From NCBI GenBank assembly GCA_037355855.1, contig CM074765.1, forward strand, positions 3,038,001-3,102,000: DNA of 64,000 bases, given 5' to 3'. This stretch comes from Pseudo-nitzschia pungens. Its lineage: Eukaryota; Bacillariophyta; Bacillariophyceae; Bacillariales; Bacillariaceae. Made by a program: the position numbers and the translations under genes. The notes below the pieces were generated by a model that made no database searches, was not told the DNA's origin, and worked only from the letters and a program-made list of their open reading frames with translations. Shown here one piece after another: positions 22,515 through 30,270 of the stretch; position 1 is the stretch's first letter; each line of letters opens with the position of its first letter.

Positions 22515-23600
22515 TTACGCGGATTGGTTGTGCTTATTATTGCTTTTGTCAACCATTGACCTATCAAGGTCCTTAGGTTGCTCTGTTGTTGCTGCTGCTC
22601 CATCTAATGGTGCAAACTGCAACTTTGCCGTCGTTCGTCGAACGATCAGCATGTTCCGTTTCCGTCGATCGCCAACGATTGGAGTTATTGTCGCCGTAGC
22701 GCTTTGGTCGTTTCTTGCTTGGATTGCTTCCCAATCCACTGGGAAGTTCACCGGCATAAACATGTCTCTGCCAAACACCCGTTGTGCCGGGGAGTACCCC
22801 AAAGTAGTATGGATGGCGCTTCTGATGGCATACGCTGCCTTGGTGGTGAATTCCTCAAAAGGGTCCTTCTCGTGGAGGTCCCTGTTTTCCAGGTTGAAGG
22901 ACAACAGACAGTCCTTTAATTCCTGATGGATCCTTTCCAACACCGAGTTGGATTGTGGGTTCCAAGCCCCACTGGGCTTTCCTTTCATCCCCATGTTTTC
23001 GCAGAGCTCTTGGAACTCTGCTTTGAACTCACTCCCGCCATCAAAGCCAGTTTCCTTTGGGCGCGGATATCTTGCCAACCAGGTACTGTCTAGCAATCGT
23101 TGAGTTTCTGCTGCATTTGGGGAGTCCTTCAGGTGAGCCAGTTCAAACCATCTGGTCACTGGTTCCACCATGGTGAGGACATGGATTTGGTAGTCTTTAC
23201 CATTTTTGTTGTGGACAGTTGCAGGTCCCCAGAGGTCCACATTGACCCTCTGCCATTTGGTAACCTCAGCTGCTTTTTCCGGTAGTAGTCCATACTTCTT
23301 CCGGCCACTCTTCTTAAACATCTGACACGTGTGGCAGTGCTTACAAAGGTCCTGGACGTCCTTCCGTAGGCCTTTCCAGGTGAAGACTGAGCGTATGCTC
23401 TGTTCCATTCTCTTTTCCCCCGGGTGCACCAACATGGTGTGGTACCACTCCATCACTCTTTGTTTGAGTTTGTCGGGAATCAGGATCTTGCCTTCTTTGT
23501 GGATGAGACTGAAACCTTCCACCTTTTTGGTAGTTAGGCCTTTGTCTTTTTCCAAAGCATTCATGATTTTCGTGTCCTTCTGTTGGTAGAACTGAATCAT
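22515..23600 (-). CDS. Gypsy integrase (pol C-terminal part)
   Basis: This is a retroviral-type integrase, minus strand. An N-terminal HHCC zinc-binding region comes first (HTMLVHPGEKRM ... CKHCHTCQMF, near 23450-23310). The rve catalytic core follows, with the first Asp in RVNVDLWGPA (near 23240), the second in ETGFDGGSEF (near 23045) and the Glu in NSVLERIHQEL (near 22935). The C-terminus runs in frame into one of the dispersed modules (APLDGAAATT) and a short tail. Its ATG overlaps the stop of the upstream RNase H frame as ATGA (23597-23600). Whether that is a real coupling or simply a frameshift in one polyprotein cannot be told from one copy. Confidence 0.85.
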   Translation of the reverse strand: MIQFYQQKDTKIMNALEKDKGLTTKKVEGFSLIHKEGKILIPDKLKQRVMEWYHTMLVHPGEKRMEQSIRSVFTWKGLRKDVQDLCKHCHTCQMFKKSGRKKYGLLPEKAAEVTKWQRVNVDLWGPATVHNKNGKDYQIHVLTMVEPVTRWFELAHLKDSPNAAETQRLLDSTWLARYPRPKETGFDGGSEFKAEFQELCENMGMKGKPSGAWNPQSNSVLERIHQELKDCLLSFNLENRDLHEKDPFEEFTTKAAYAIRSAIHTTLGYSPAQRVFGRDMFMPVNFPVDWEAIQARNDQSATATITPIVGDRRKRNMLIVRRTTAKLQFAPLDGAAATTEQPKDLDRSMVDKSNNKHNQSA

Positions 23601-24487
23601 GTCCGGAGCAAGTGGGAATGCACTAATGCTTCCGGTGCTTCTCCAAGTGGGAATAGGAGTTGCCGGAGGTGCGCTTCCTCATCCGCGTAGATGAGGGGCT
23701 TATTTGGTGGCAGCCATTCCACTGTGTCTGCTGGGTCATCTGTGATGTCCAATCGAGACAGTGCATCTGCTGCATCATTGTCTTTGCCAGCAACGTGCTT
23801 GACTACCGGATGGAACTCCTCCATGAGGAGTCTCCACCGGACCATTCTTTGGGTCGGCATCTGCTGATACAATAGGTTCAGGTGATCCGTGTGAATGGTT
23901 ACATCTTGTCCTCGTAGGATTCCTTCAAACGCTTTCAAGCCTTCCACTATACCAAGGAGTTCTTTTTCCCCGGCAGTGTAGTTGAGCTGCGCTGAGTTCA
24001 GTTTCCTTGTGTAGAAACCAAGGGGTTTGCCATCTTGGCATACGGTTGCTCCCAGTTGCCTGTCACTGGCGTCTGAGTAGAGATGAAATGGTTTCGTAAA
24101 ATCCGGGAATGCGAGTTTCGCTTCATCTGCGAGCATCCTCTTCGCCTCCATGAAAGCTTTCTGCTCTGCTGGGCCCCAGTACCAATTTGTTTTGCCCTTC
24201 TTGCCCGCAAGCTTGTTGAGGGGGGCAAGGATGTGGTTCGCGTCGCGATCGGAGGTTTGCGTTATGATTCTTTGTCGACCATGGTCCTGTCGGGGTCCTT
24301 GTGTCTCGCTTGTTGCGGTTGCTCCATCTAATGGTGCTGACTGCAACTGTTCCATTTCCATTGTTCGTTGAACGCTTGGAGGTATTGTCGCCATAGCGCA
24401 TTGAGTTAATTTCGTGTTGCCGTCTCGCGGATCGGTCATCTCTTGCCGTCGTTTTGCTAGATCGGTCAGGTGTTGCTGCTGCTCCAT
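23597..24487 (-). CDS. Gypsy RNase H (pol remnant lacking reverse transcriptase)
   Basis: The recognisable part starts at HILAPLNKL, the RT connection of gypsy elements. It continues through RNase H: YSDASDRQLGATV (near 24095), TAGEKELLGIVEGL (near 23960), TIHTDHLNLLY (near 23895), and KHVAGKDNDAADALSRLD (near 23780). This is the reverse-transcriptase-linked RNase H of Ty3/gypsy. The upstream part of this open frame encodes repeat module sequence, not an RT palm; the YxDD catalytic box is absent. The product would be a stand-alone RNase H, probably non-functional. Confidence 0.82.
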   Translation of the reverse strand: MEQQQHLTDLAKRRQEMTDPRDGNTKLTQCAMATIPPSVQRTMEMEQLQSAPLDGATATSETQGPRQDHGRQRIITQTSDRDANHILAPLNKLAGKKGKTNWYWGPAEQKAFMEAKRMLADEAKLAFPDFTKPFHLYSDASDRQLGATVCQDGKPLGFYTRKLNSAQLNYTAGEKELLGIVEGLKAFEGILRGQDVTIHTDHLNLLYQQMPTQRMVRWRLLMEEFHPVVKHVAGKDNDAADALSRLDITDDPADTVEWLPPNKPLIYADEEAHLRQLLFPLGEAPEALVHSHLLRT

Positions 24488-24774
24488 CTAATGGTGCCAG
24501 CTGCGACTGGGATTGACGTTGCTCCGTTTTATCCCGGTTTCTTGCCGTTGTTCCTGGAACGGTCTTCCTTATTGTTGCCGCCATCACGCTGGATCGGACG
24601 GTTATTTGGTTGTGTTGTTCTTCGAACGGCATTGTTCTTCTGTTCTTTTTTTTTTGCGGCAGCATGCTATCCCATCGGCTCAGTCATTTTGCCGTGTGGA
24701 GTTGCCAGCATCCTGCCTCTGAAGGAGCTTGCTGCAACTGCTCCATACCTGGTATGGTGATTGGAGTTTATTTA

Positions 24775-24845
24775 TTATCGCCGTAGCGTTGTTGTCGTCG
24801 TAGCGTTGTTGTCGCCGTAGCGTTGTTGTCGCCGTCAACGCCTCC
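24775..24845. repeat. Short tandem repeat of a GTCGCCGTAGCGTTGTT unit
   Basis: Three to four imperfect tandem copies of an ~18-bp unit occur in the segment of the gypsy element where protease/RT would be expected. Confidence 0.6.
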
Positions 24846-25138
24846 ACACAGACATCCGCAAATCGGTTGATTACGCGTGGTCCGGTGTGGATGGCGTCGG
24901 CCATTCAGTTATGGGATCCTTTCTTTTTGAAGGTTTTCCTGTACTTCCTCCTGTACTCTTTGAGATCTTCTTTCGGAGATGTCAACCTCATCGTCAGAGA
25001 CTTCGTGGTCAGCTTGGGCCGTGGCCAGCACATAGGAGTACTCCTGATTGGAGAGGTTCCTTCCCCAGTGGGGTTTGGAGTGTTGCTCGTTGTCTGAGTC
25101 TTCTTCTGCCACAAAATGCTCCTTGAGCAGATTGATGG

Positions 25139-25447
25139 TTAGTACTCCTCAGAATCTGAGTTGTCTTTTGCCACAAAATGCTCCTTGAGCAAGTTGATGG
25201 TCTCCTGGTCGAATTTCCCCTTCTTGGGTGGTCCTCCGGTTAGTTTCCAGCATTTGCCGGCGTGGGTCTTGCCACAGATTTTGCATAGTTGCTTGTTGTT
25301 GTCCATTGGGCGCTTCTTTTTGTTGGGAGACTTTCCATTTCCTCCCCCAGAAGTGGCCTTGGAGTTCTTCTTGGTGCCACCGTTTTGTTTTTCCAGTTCG
25401 GTGATCCGTTTGCGAAGTTCTTCTTCGTTTCGGATGGTGGTTTCCAA
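25139..25447 (-). pseudogene. Gypsy gag C-terminal part with zinc knuckle
   Basis: This open stretch (start codon not evident) has a predicted coiled coil (EEELRKRITELEKQNGG) and a basic region. A zinc knuckle, CKICGKTHAGKC near 25290, has the C-x2-C-x3-H-x3-C spacing. It ends at TAA/TAG near 25139. It lies in a different frame from the gag N-terminus at 25667, and together they total under 170 residues, far below a normal gag. The gag is therefore internally deleted and frameshifted. Confidence 0.65.
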
Positions 25448-25481
25448 GTTGTCGAGTTTGTCGTTGCCAGCAATTTGCTGG

Positions 25482-25667
25482 TCAAAGTCTCCTTTTCCAG
25501 ATGATAAAGAGTTCCGGTCTTTCAGTGCCGGTGAGTACCTTCAGATAGTCACTGAAGGCTACCCCTCCTTTTTCTGAGTCGATACTCATTTTCACGGTGG
25601 TGGCATCTTCCGGCCAGTCCTCTCGTGTAAAGTTAAAGGGTTTCTGTTTAGTTCCTTTAGACGCCAT
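25482..25667 (-). pseudogene. Gypsy gag N-terminal remnant
   Basis: This is a 61-residue frame from ATG at 25667 (MASKGTKQKPFNFTREDWPE) that stops early. It sits at the place of a gag start downstream of a ~1-kb leader. The capsid core is missing between this and the zinc-knuckle frame. Confidence 0.5.
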
Positions 25668-25734
25668 GGTTAATCAGTTTCTTTTTATTTACTTTAGTTT
25701 AGTTACAGTATTTCTGTAAGTTGTTATTTGGGGT

Positions 25735-25957
25735 GGAAATGAGCAAAAAGTGGTTGTTTCAGTTTGCTCCAGTTTTCTCTTTGTCTCCACGATAGCCCGT
25801 GTTGTGACTGATTTTCCCCTTTCGTAATACACGTTATTCCGTGTTGTAACTGATTTGTGAGATTGAGCAAAAAGTGATTGCTCAGTTCCTCCAGTTTTTC
25901 TTGCTGGATTTTCATTGCTCTCGTGATAACTCGTGTTATAACTGATTTTCCCCCTGG
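25735..25957. repeat. Imperfect direct repeat in gypsy leader
   Basis: A ~90-bp segment beginning GAGCAAAAAGTG and ending GTAACTGATTTTCCCC-like sequence occurs twice (about 25735-25830 and 25863-25957). Confidence 0.55.
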
Positions 25958-26046
25958 TTTGTCCAGTGGTGGGAGTTGTTTCTCTCTTTGGTTCCCGGGA
26001 ATCCTGTGGTTCTCCGGAGTTGTTTCTGTTTTTATTTCGTGGGATT

Positions 26047-26410
26047 CGATTCCCGTGGTTCTCCGGCGTTGCTTCCCTATTAAGCAATCACCGGGCCGGT
26101 CCCACTTCCTGTCTCCCGTGGGACTTAGTGGTGTTTAGGTATTTATTTTATACCTGTCCGGATATTTATATGTTCTGGTTTTGGTCGGCATACCCTTTTT
26201 GGTTTGTCCGTCCACTCAGTGTTGGTCTCGATTTCCGTGGTTCTCCGGCGTTGCTTCCCTATTAAGCAATCACCGGGCCGGTCCCACTTCCTGTTTCCCG
26301 TGGGATTTAGTGGTGTTTAGGTATTTATTCTATACCTGTCCGGATATTTATATGTTCTGGTTTTGGCCGGCATACCCTTTCTGTTCTGTCCGTCCACTCA
26401 GTGTTGGTCC
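26047..26410. repeat. 182-bp tandem duplication in gypsy leader
   Basis: Two head-to-tail copies with a 182-bp period, for example CGTGGTTCTCCGGCGTTGCT at 26054 and 26236. Few differences are seen by eye. The array lies in the 5' untranslated leader of the element. Confidence 0.88.
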
Positions 26411-26849
26411 AATTAGTCCATTCACTGGATTATGTGTCTCTTTTTCGACACTCATTATTTTCGTTGTCGACCATGGTCCTGTCCAGGACCTTAGGTGTCT
26501 CTGTTGTTGCTGCTGCTCCATCTGATGGTGCTAGCTGCAACTGGGATTGACGTTCCTCCGTTTTATCCCATTTTTGTCGCCGTTCCTGGAACGGTCTTTT
26601 TCCAATATTTTGGTTGTTTCTTGTTGACGACGGGTTGGTCCTGTTCAGGTCCTCACGTGTCTGTGTTGCTGCAGCTGCTCCCTGTAATGGCGCTAACTGT
26701 TGCTGGGGTTGGTATTCCTTAGTGCTGCAGACACCGGATGTCCTTCTCCCTGTTTGCTTCTCTGCGCCTCCATTTTTCGGCAGTCTTTCGATCTCGTCGG
26801 TGCCTTGACCGATCGATCTCTTTCTGCTCATGGTCGTCAGCGCTCAGCT

Positions 26850-26863
26850 TGATTTTAAAATCA
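26850..26863. promoter_or_regulatory. Perfect 14-bp palindrome abutting the gypsy 5' LTR
   Basis: TGATTTTAAAATCA lies directly next to the LTR on the internal side, where a tRNA primer-binding site is expected. I do not recognise it as the complement of a tRNA 3' end, which would be expected to contain TGG. It may indicate self-priming or an unusual primer. That is inference. Confidence 0.4.
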
Positions 26864-27626
26864 TGCCATACCCCGGGAACATTATGGAAAAAAAAACTTT
26901 TCTGGAAAATTTCCATTTTCATGCGCGCGACTACTCTCAAAAAAATCTTAGGGCAATAACGGCTTTTCTACATTTTTCTACTAATAATTAAAGAAGAGCG
27001 ACCATAATTTAACGGTCTTCAACCGTCATCTTTGTCCTCAAAAAACGATTGTCCTCAAAACGTGTCCTCAACGATTTTGTCCTCAACAGACTGTCCTCAA
27101 CCATTTTGTCCTCAACAACTATGTCCTCAACGTTTCGTCCTCAACCTCTATGACTTCAACGTTGAGGTTGAGGACAAAACGTTGAGGACATAATTGTTGA
27201 GGACATAATGGTTGAGGACAGTCTGTTGAGGACAAAATCGTTGAGGACACGTTTTGAGGACACTGGTTTTGAGGACAGTTTTGAGGACAGTTTTGAGGAC
27301 ACTCTAAGTACTCGTACATCCAGCCAGCCGTTAAAGTGTATATTTAACAAAAAACAGCCGTTAAAAATTACATCAATTTTACGCGCATGAATACGGAAAT
27401 TTTTCTCAAAAAAAACTTTTTTCCATAATGTTCCGGGTCTACTAAAGAATAAAGTAGTGATATGCAAATTGTAATTGTGAGCTATTACATGATTAGTGAG
27501 GTTATTGGAGATGCTCTCTCGTGGAGCATTGAGCGAGTGGTCAGCGAGCCCTGCTGAGTCAGCTCATCGCCGATCTTGCTCTGATCCAAACCTTAACCTT
27601 ATTTAGGGTTGGTTCGGTGCACGGCA
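26864..27626 (-). repeat. Gypsy LTR, right (5' LTR of the element), split by foldback element
   Basis: The LTR consists of 26864-26877 plus 27438-27626, which sum to 203 bp, exactly the length of the left LTR. The foldback element and one 5-bp CCGGG duplication account for the rest. By eye the joined sequence matches the left LTR base for base. Confidence 0.92.
26878..27432. mobile_element. Foldback element FB1, copy 1 (555 bp)
   Basis: This non-coding element has inverted termini AACATTATGGAAAAAA / TTTTTTCCATAATGTT and a 5-bp CCGGG duplication (26873-26877 and 27433-27437). The middle (about 27032-27265) is a long imperfect hairpin made of many GTCCTCAA units in the left arm and TTGAGGAC units in the right arm. 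A 15-nt loop lies at 27149-27163. Outer regions contain TTAACGGTC / GCCGTTAAA and ACTCGTAC motifs. There is no ORF of note, so it must be moved by a transposase from elsewhere. A second copy is at 52841-53383. Confidence 0.9.
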
Positions 27627-28313
27627 TGTGATGCAGACAACGAGAAGGTGTCTCATGTGCTCTCCTGCAAGGACACTGGGGCAGTACAGCACAGTATGTC
27701 TGCTTTCAAGGGACCCCTGCAGAAGAGGCTTGAAGTTGAACAAACTGATCCATCATTGGTTGGTGCCATTGTGGATCTTCTCACCAGGGTTCGGAAGGGC
27801 CAGAGCATTTATCCCTCATCTTACTCCCTTGCAATTGCTTCTGCTGTCAGGGCACAGAGGACTATTGGTTGGCACAACTGGCTTCTTGGTAGGTGGTCTC
27901 CTCGCTGGTACCAAATCCAGGCTGACTACTACTCCCACATTGGAAGCAAGCGCTCTCCCAAACGTTGGGCCACAGCTATCATCCATCAGTTCTTTCTTAC
28001 CTCCTGGGATCTTTGGACCTATAGGAATGAACGACTCCATGGTCCTGGGGGTACCCTTGATGCTGAACAACACCAATCTCTTGATGCTTCCATCTCCTCT
28101 GAATTGGCAATTGGTGCAGCTGGTGCACTTCCCCAGTCACACTCCCTTTTACAAACCCCTTTCCAAGTCCTACAAGGTTACACCCTGACTGCCAAGAGGC
28201 AGTGGCTTGCAACCATCCACCTTGCCAGGAAGCAGTATGCAGCACCTGTCCAACCAGTGCAGCCATACCAACGAGAGGCTGCTCTCCTCAGAGCCTGGCT
28301 TACTGGACCTTAG
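27627..28313 (+). pseudogene. LINE copy B ORF2, 3' portion
   Basis: This is the continuation of ORF2 after the gypsy insertion. It starts with the duplicated TGTGA and resumes at DADNEKVSHVLSC (the Cys-His cluster cut by the insertion). It runs to the normal ORF2 stop, and the residues after the insertion closely match copy A. Confidence 0.9.
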
Positions 28314-28624
28314 GGTTGATTCCACTTTGTACCTTGGTTTTGTCTTCTGTTCCTGCTTCTCATCCTGTCCCATACCTTTTGATACTGGATCCCATCCCAC
28401 TATCTTCCTTCCCCTCTCATTTTCTTTCGAGTCCCAACTGTGTGGGACTTGTTTTTGTTCCTTTCCCTGTTTGATGTTCAAGGTTTGTTTGAAAAATTTG
28501 TCGTTCTACCACTTGGGGTCCTGACTCTATGATGGAGGCGACGTTAAAGTCTGGTTACAGACTGAGTAATTTAGTTTCACCTTTGGTGATTAAAGTTATT
28601 TAAATACGCATATTATTATTATTA
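28314..28624 (+). other. LINE copy B 3' UTR and (ATT)n tail
   Basis: This is the same 3' UTR as copy A, ending ATACGCATATT(ATT)n. It is followed directly by the right target duplication at 28625-28639. Confidence 0.85.
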
Positions 28625-28639
28625 TGAAGTACTTTTTAG
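28625..28639. repeat. Target-site duplication, right side of LINE copy B
   Basis: Matches 17696-17710 exactly (TGAAGTACTTTTTAG). Confidence 0.9.
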
Positions 28640-29046
28640 TAAAAACAGTTCAGAGGAGGTATAGGGAGTGATTTGTGGCGAGCAAAAACAGAAAAATTCT
28701 TTCTTTTTGGTAGGTAGGGTGTGCTTTACATAGACTGTGCCTTAGTTTGATTACCAGAAAGAAAAAAACTACTTTGTAGTTCGTGCTACAAAATTATTTT
28801 GAGTACAAGTAGACTTGTACGTACTGTTTGTACTACTATTCAATACAGTAGCAAAAGTGCTTGCACCAAGTACAAGGAAGGTTATGGTACAATGCCAAAA
28901 AAATACTATGTTCAATGTACTTTGTACCTTGTAATGATTAAAAGTTGGAACATGGTTGATTTTTGTTTTTTGGAGGAATTTAATGCACTGGTTTAAAAAA
29001 ATAATTTGAATTTACTACCAACTTACCATAAGACTAGTGCCAAACT

Positions 29047-29535
29047 TCTCTTGCAAGTGTCAAAGTGACACTAGGGGTCAAAGTGAGACTTGACACTCAC
29101 TGAGACACTTTTGGGGGTCAAAGTGACCCCAGGTGTCACTTTGACACTTGAGAAGACAAACTAAGGGCATATATGACAAACAAGACAGATGACAAACAAG
29201 ACAAACTATGAACAAGACAAACTCTTGTTCAATAGTGGTCCATATTCATTACAGGTCAGGGATGGGACGGGTACATGGTTTTAGTACATATCATAAGTGT
29301 GTACCATACCCCACTCATACCCCCAACAAACAAACAAACAAATGGCATATAAGGCAAACACAATGAATCAGATGAACAAAGGCATAATAAGACAAAAAAC
29401 GGGCACGTGTGATAAACAGGTGTCAAGTTGGCACCTGGTGTTAAAGCGACACCCAGGGTCACTTTGACACTTGACACTCCCTGACACTTCCTTTTCACTT
29501 TGACCCCAGGTGTCACTTTGACACTTGAGAGGGCT
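29047..29535. repeat. Inverted and direct repeats of a GTGTCACTTTGACACTTG motif
   Basis: The first cluster (about 29053-29152) forms a hairpin between CAAGTGTCAAAGTGACAC and GTGTCACTTTGACACTTG. A second cluster at about 29418-29530 repeats the same motif. Between them lies unique sequence, including a run of CAAA units at 29327-29342. Confidence 0.7.
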
Positions 29536-30019
29536 GATGTTTCAGTGATACAATGTACTGGGATTTTTATTTGACTGCAGGGGGGTTAGAAAAATTTAAG
29601 TTCCAAAAAAATTAAATCAACCATGTTCCTGGTACAAGTGAAACAAGTATGAGTAAGGTTACGTACGTAATCTTACCATGTACATTGAACATGGTACTCG
29701 TGCTTGTGCCATAACCTTACTCGCGCTTGTAGTTTTTGAGATTTTGATTTTGAGAGAGAGATTTTGATTTTGATTCTGAGATGGATTGATTTTTTGAGAT
29801 TTTGATTCATTCATTGATTGATTCATTCATTTTTTGATCGTGTGACTGACTGACTCGACTGATGGACATGTTGGCTACGGTAACCTTAGCGGTACATATG
29901 TACCGGTAACCTTACCCCTACGAGTAACCTTATCAGCAAGGTTAAACTTACTTGTAGTTTCAATGTGCATGGCAAGTTTTTTGGAGTAAATCTTCAGATT
30001 TACCGTATGAAAATCGAAA

Positions 30020-30152
30020 ATCGATCATCGACCATCGATCATCGACCATCGATCATCGACCATCGATCATCGATCATCGATCATCGATCATCGACCATCG
30101 ATCATCGACCATCGATCATCGACCATCGACCATCGACCATCGATCATCGATT
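30020..30152. repeat. Heptamer minisatellite ATCGA(T/C)C, 19 units
   Basis: Nineteen consecutive 7-bp units occur. Only the sixth base varies, reading T C T C T C T T T T C T C T C C C T T from left to right; the last unit also ends in T. It lies 119 bp upstream of the PEX6 start codon, in its presumed promoter region. Confidence 0.92.
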
Positions 30153-30270
30153 GGTAATGCTTGTTATTCTGAATAGAGATGCAAAATGCAGAAGCAGTCT
30201 CTTGACAATTGAGCAGAAAATTCGTTCGCCAACTTTATAGAGAGGCGATAGTCCACCCTAGTGCCATAGC

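Larger units (their letters stand above)
22349..26710 (-). repeat. Six dispersed copies of a ~80-140-bp module inside the gypsy element
   Basis: A module recurs in the same orientation at about 22349-22440, 22545-22624, 24271-24350, 24465-24568, 26463-26600 and 26620-26710. Its core (plus strand) is GCTGCTGCTCCATCTAATGG followed by TGC..ACTGCAACTGGGATTGACGTTCCTCCGTT in the longer copies. It is often preceded by GTCGACCATGGTCCTGTC and followed by GTCGCCGTTCCTGGAACGG. On the coding strand it reads L-A-P-L-D-G-A-A-A-T-T. Copies sit in the 5' leader, in the place of the missing RT, at the RNase H start and after integrase. Function is unknown. Confidence 0.8.
21736..27626 (-). mobile_element. Ty3/gypsy-type LTR retrotransposon, internally deleted, coding on minus strand
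   Basis: This LTR element is bounded by 203-bp LTRs starting TGCC and ending GGCA, with TGTGA duplications. Its genes read right to left: a remnant gag (25667-25139), RNase H (from about 24300) and integrase (to about 22515). The gag-pol order with integrase after RNase H is the Ty3/gypsy order. I find no protease and no RT palm (no YxDD) between the zinc knuckle and RNase H, a gap of only about 700-900 bp. The region instead contains repeats. It is therefore non-autonomous, yet the LTRs look identical, so it must have been copied in trans recently. Confidence 0.88.
17711..28624 (+). mobile_element. LINE copy B, 5'-truncated, split by a gypsy element
   Basis: This is a second copy of the LINE. 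It begins at the position equivalent to about 4111 of copy A, inside ORF2, and ends in the same 3' UTR with an (ATT)n tail. Fifteen-bp target duplications flank it. It is interrupted at 21736-27626 by a gypsy-type LTR element. Without the interruption the LINE is about 5 kb. By eye its sequence is very close to copy A, so both are recent copies of one family. Confidence 0.93.
28640..30270. other. Intergenic, repeat-rich, no gene seen
   Basis: This is AT-rich sequence with short palindromic and simple repeats (listed separately). Short open frames here have no protein-like composition. Contains GACAAAC runs near 29155-29220 and GATTTTGA / GATTCATTC runs near 29735-29840. Confidence 0.5.

Noticed and set aside
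26430..26831. 133-residue gypsy leader protein
   Set aside because: The frame consists largely of two copies of the dispersed module and other repeats in the untranslated leader. No start context or domain supports a protein.
30020..30152. CRISPR-like array
   Set aside because: The 7-bp units are contiguous, with no spacers. It is a minisatellite in a eukaryotic promoter region.
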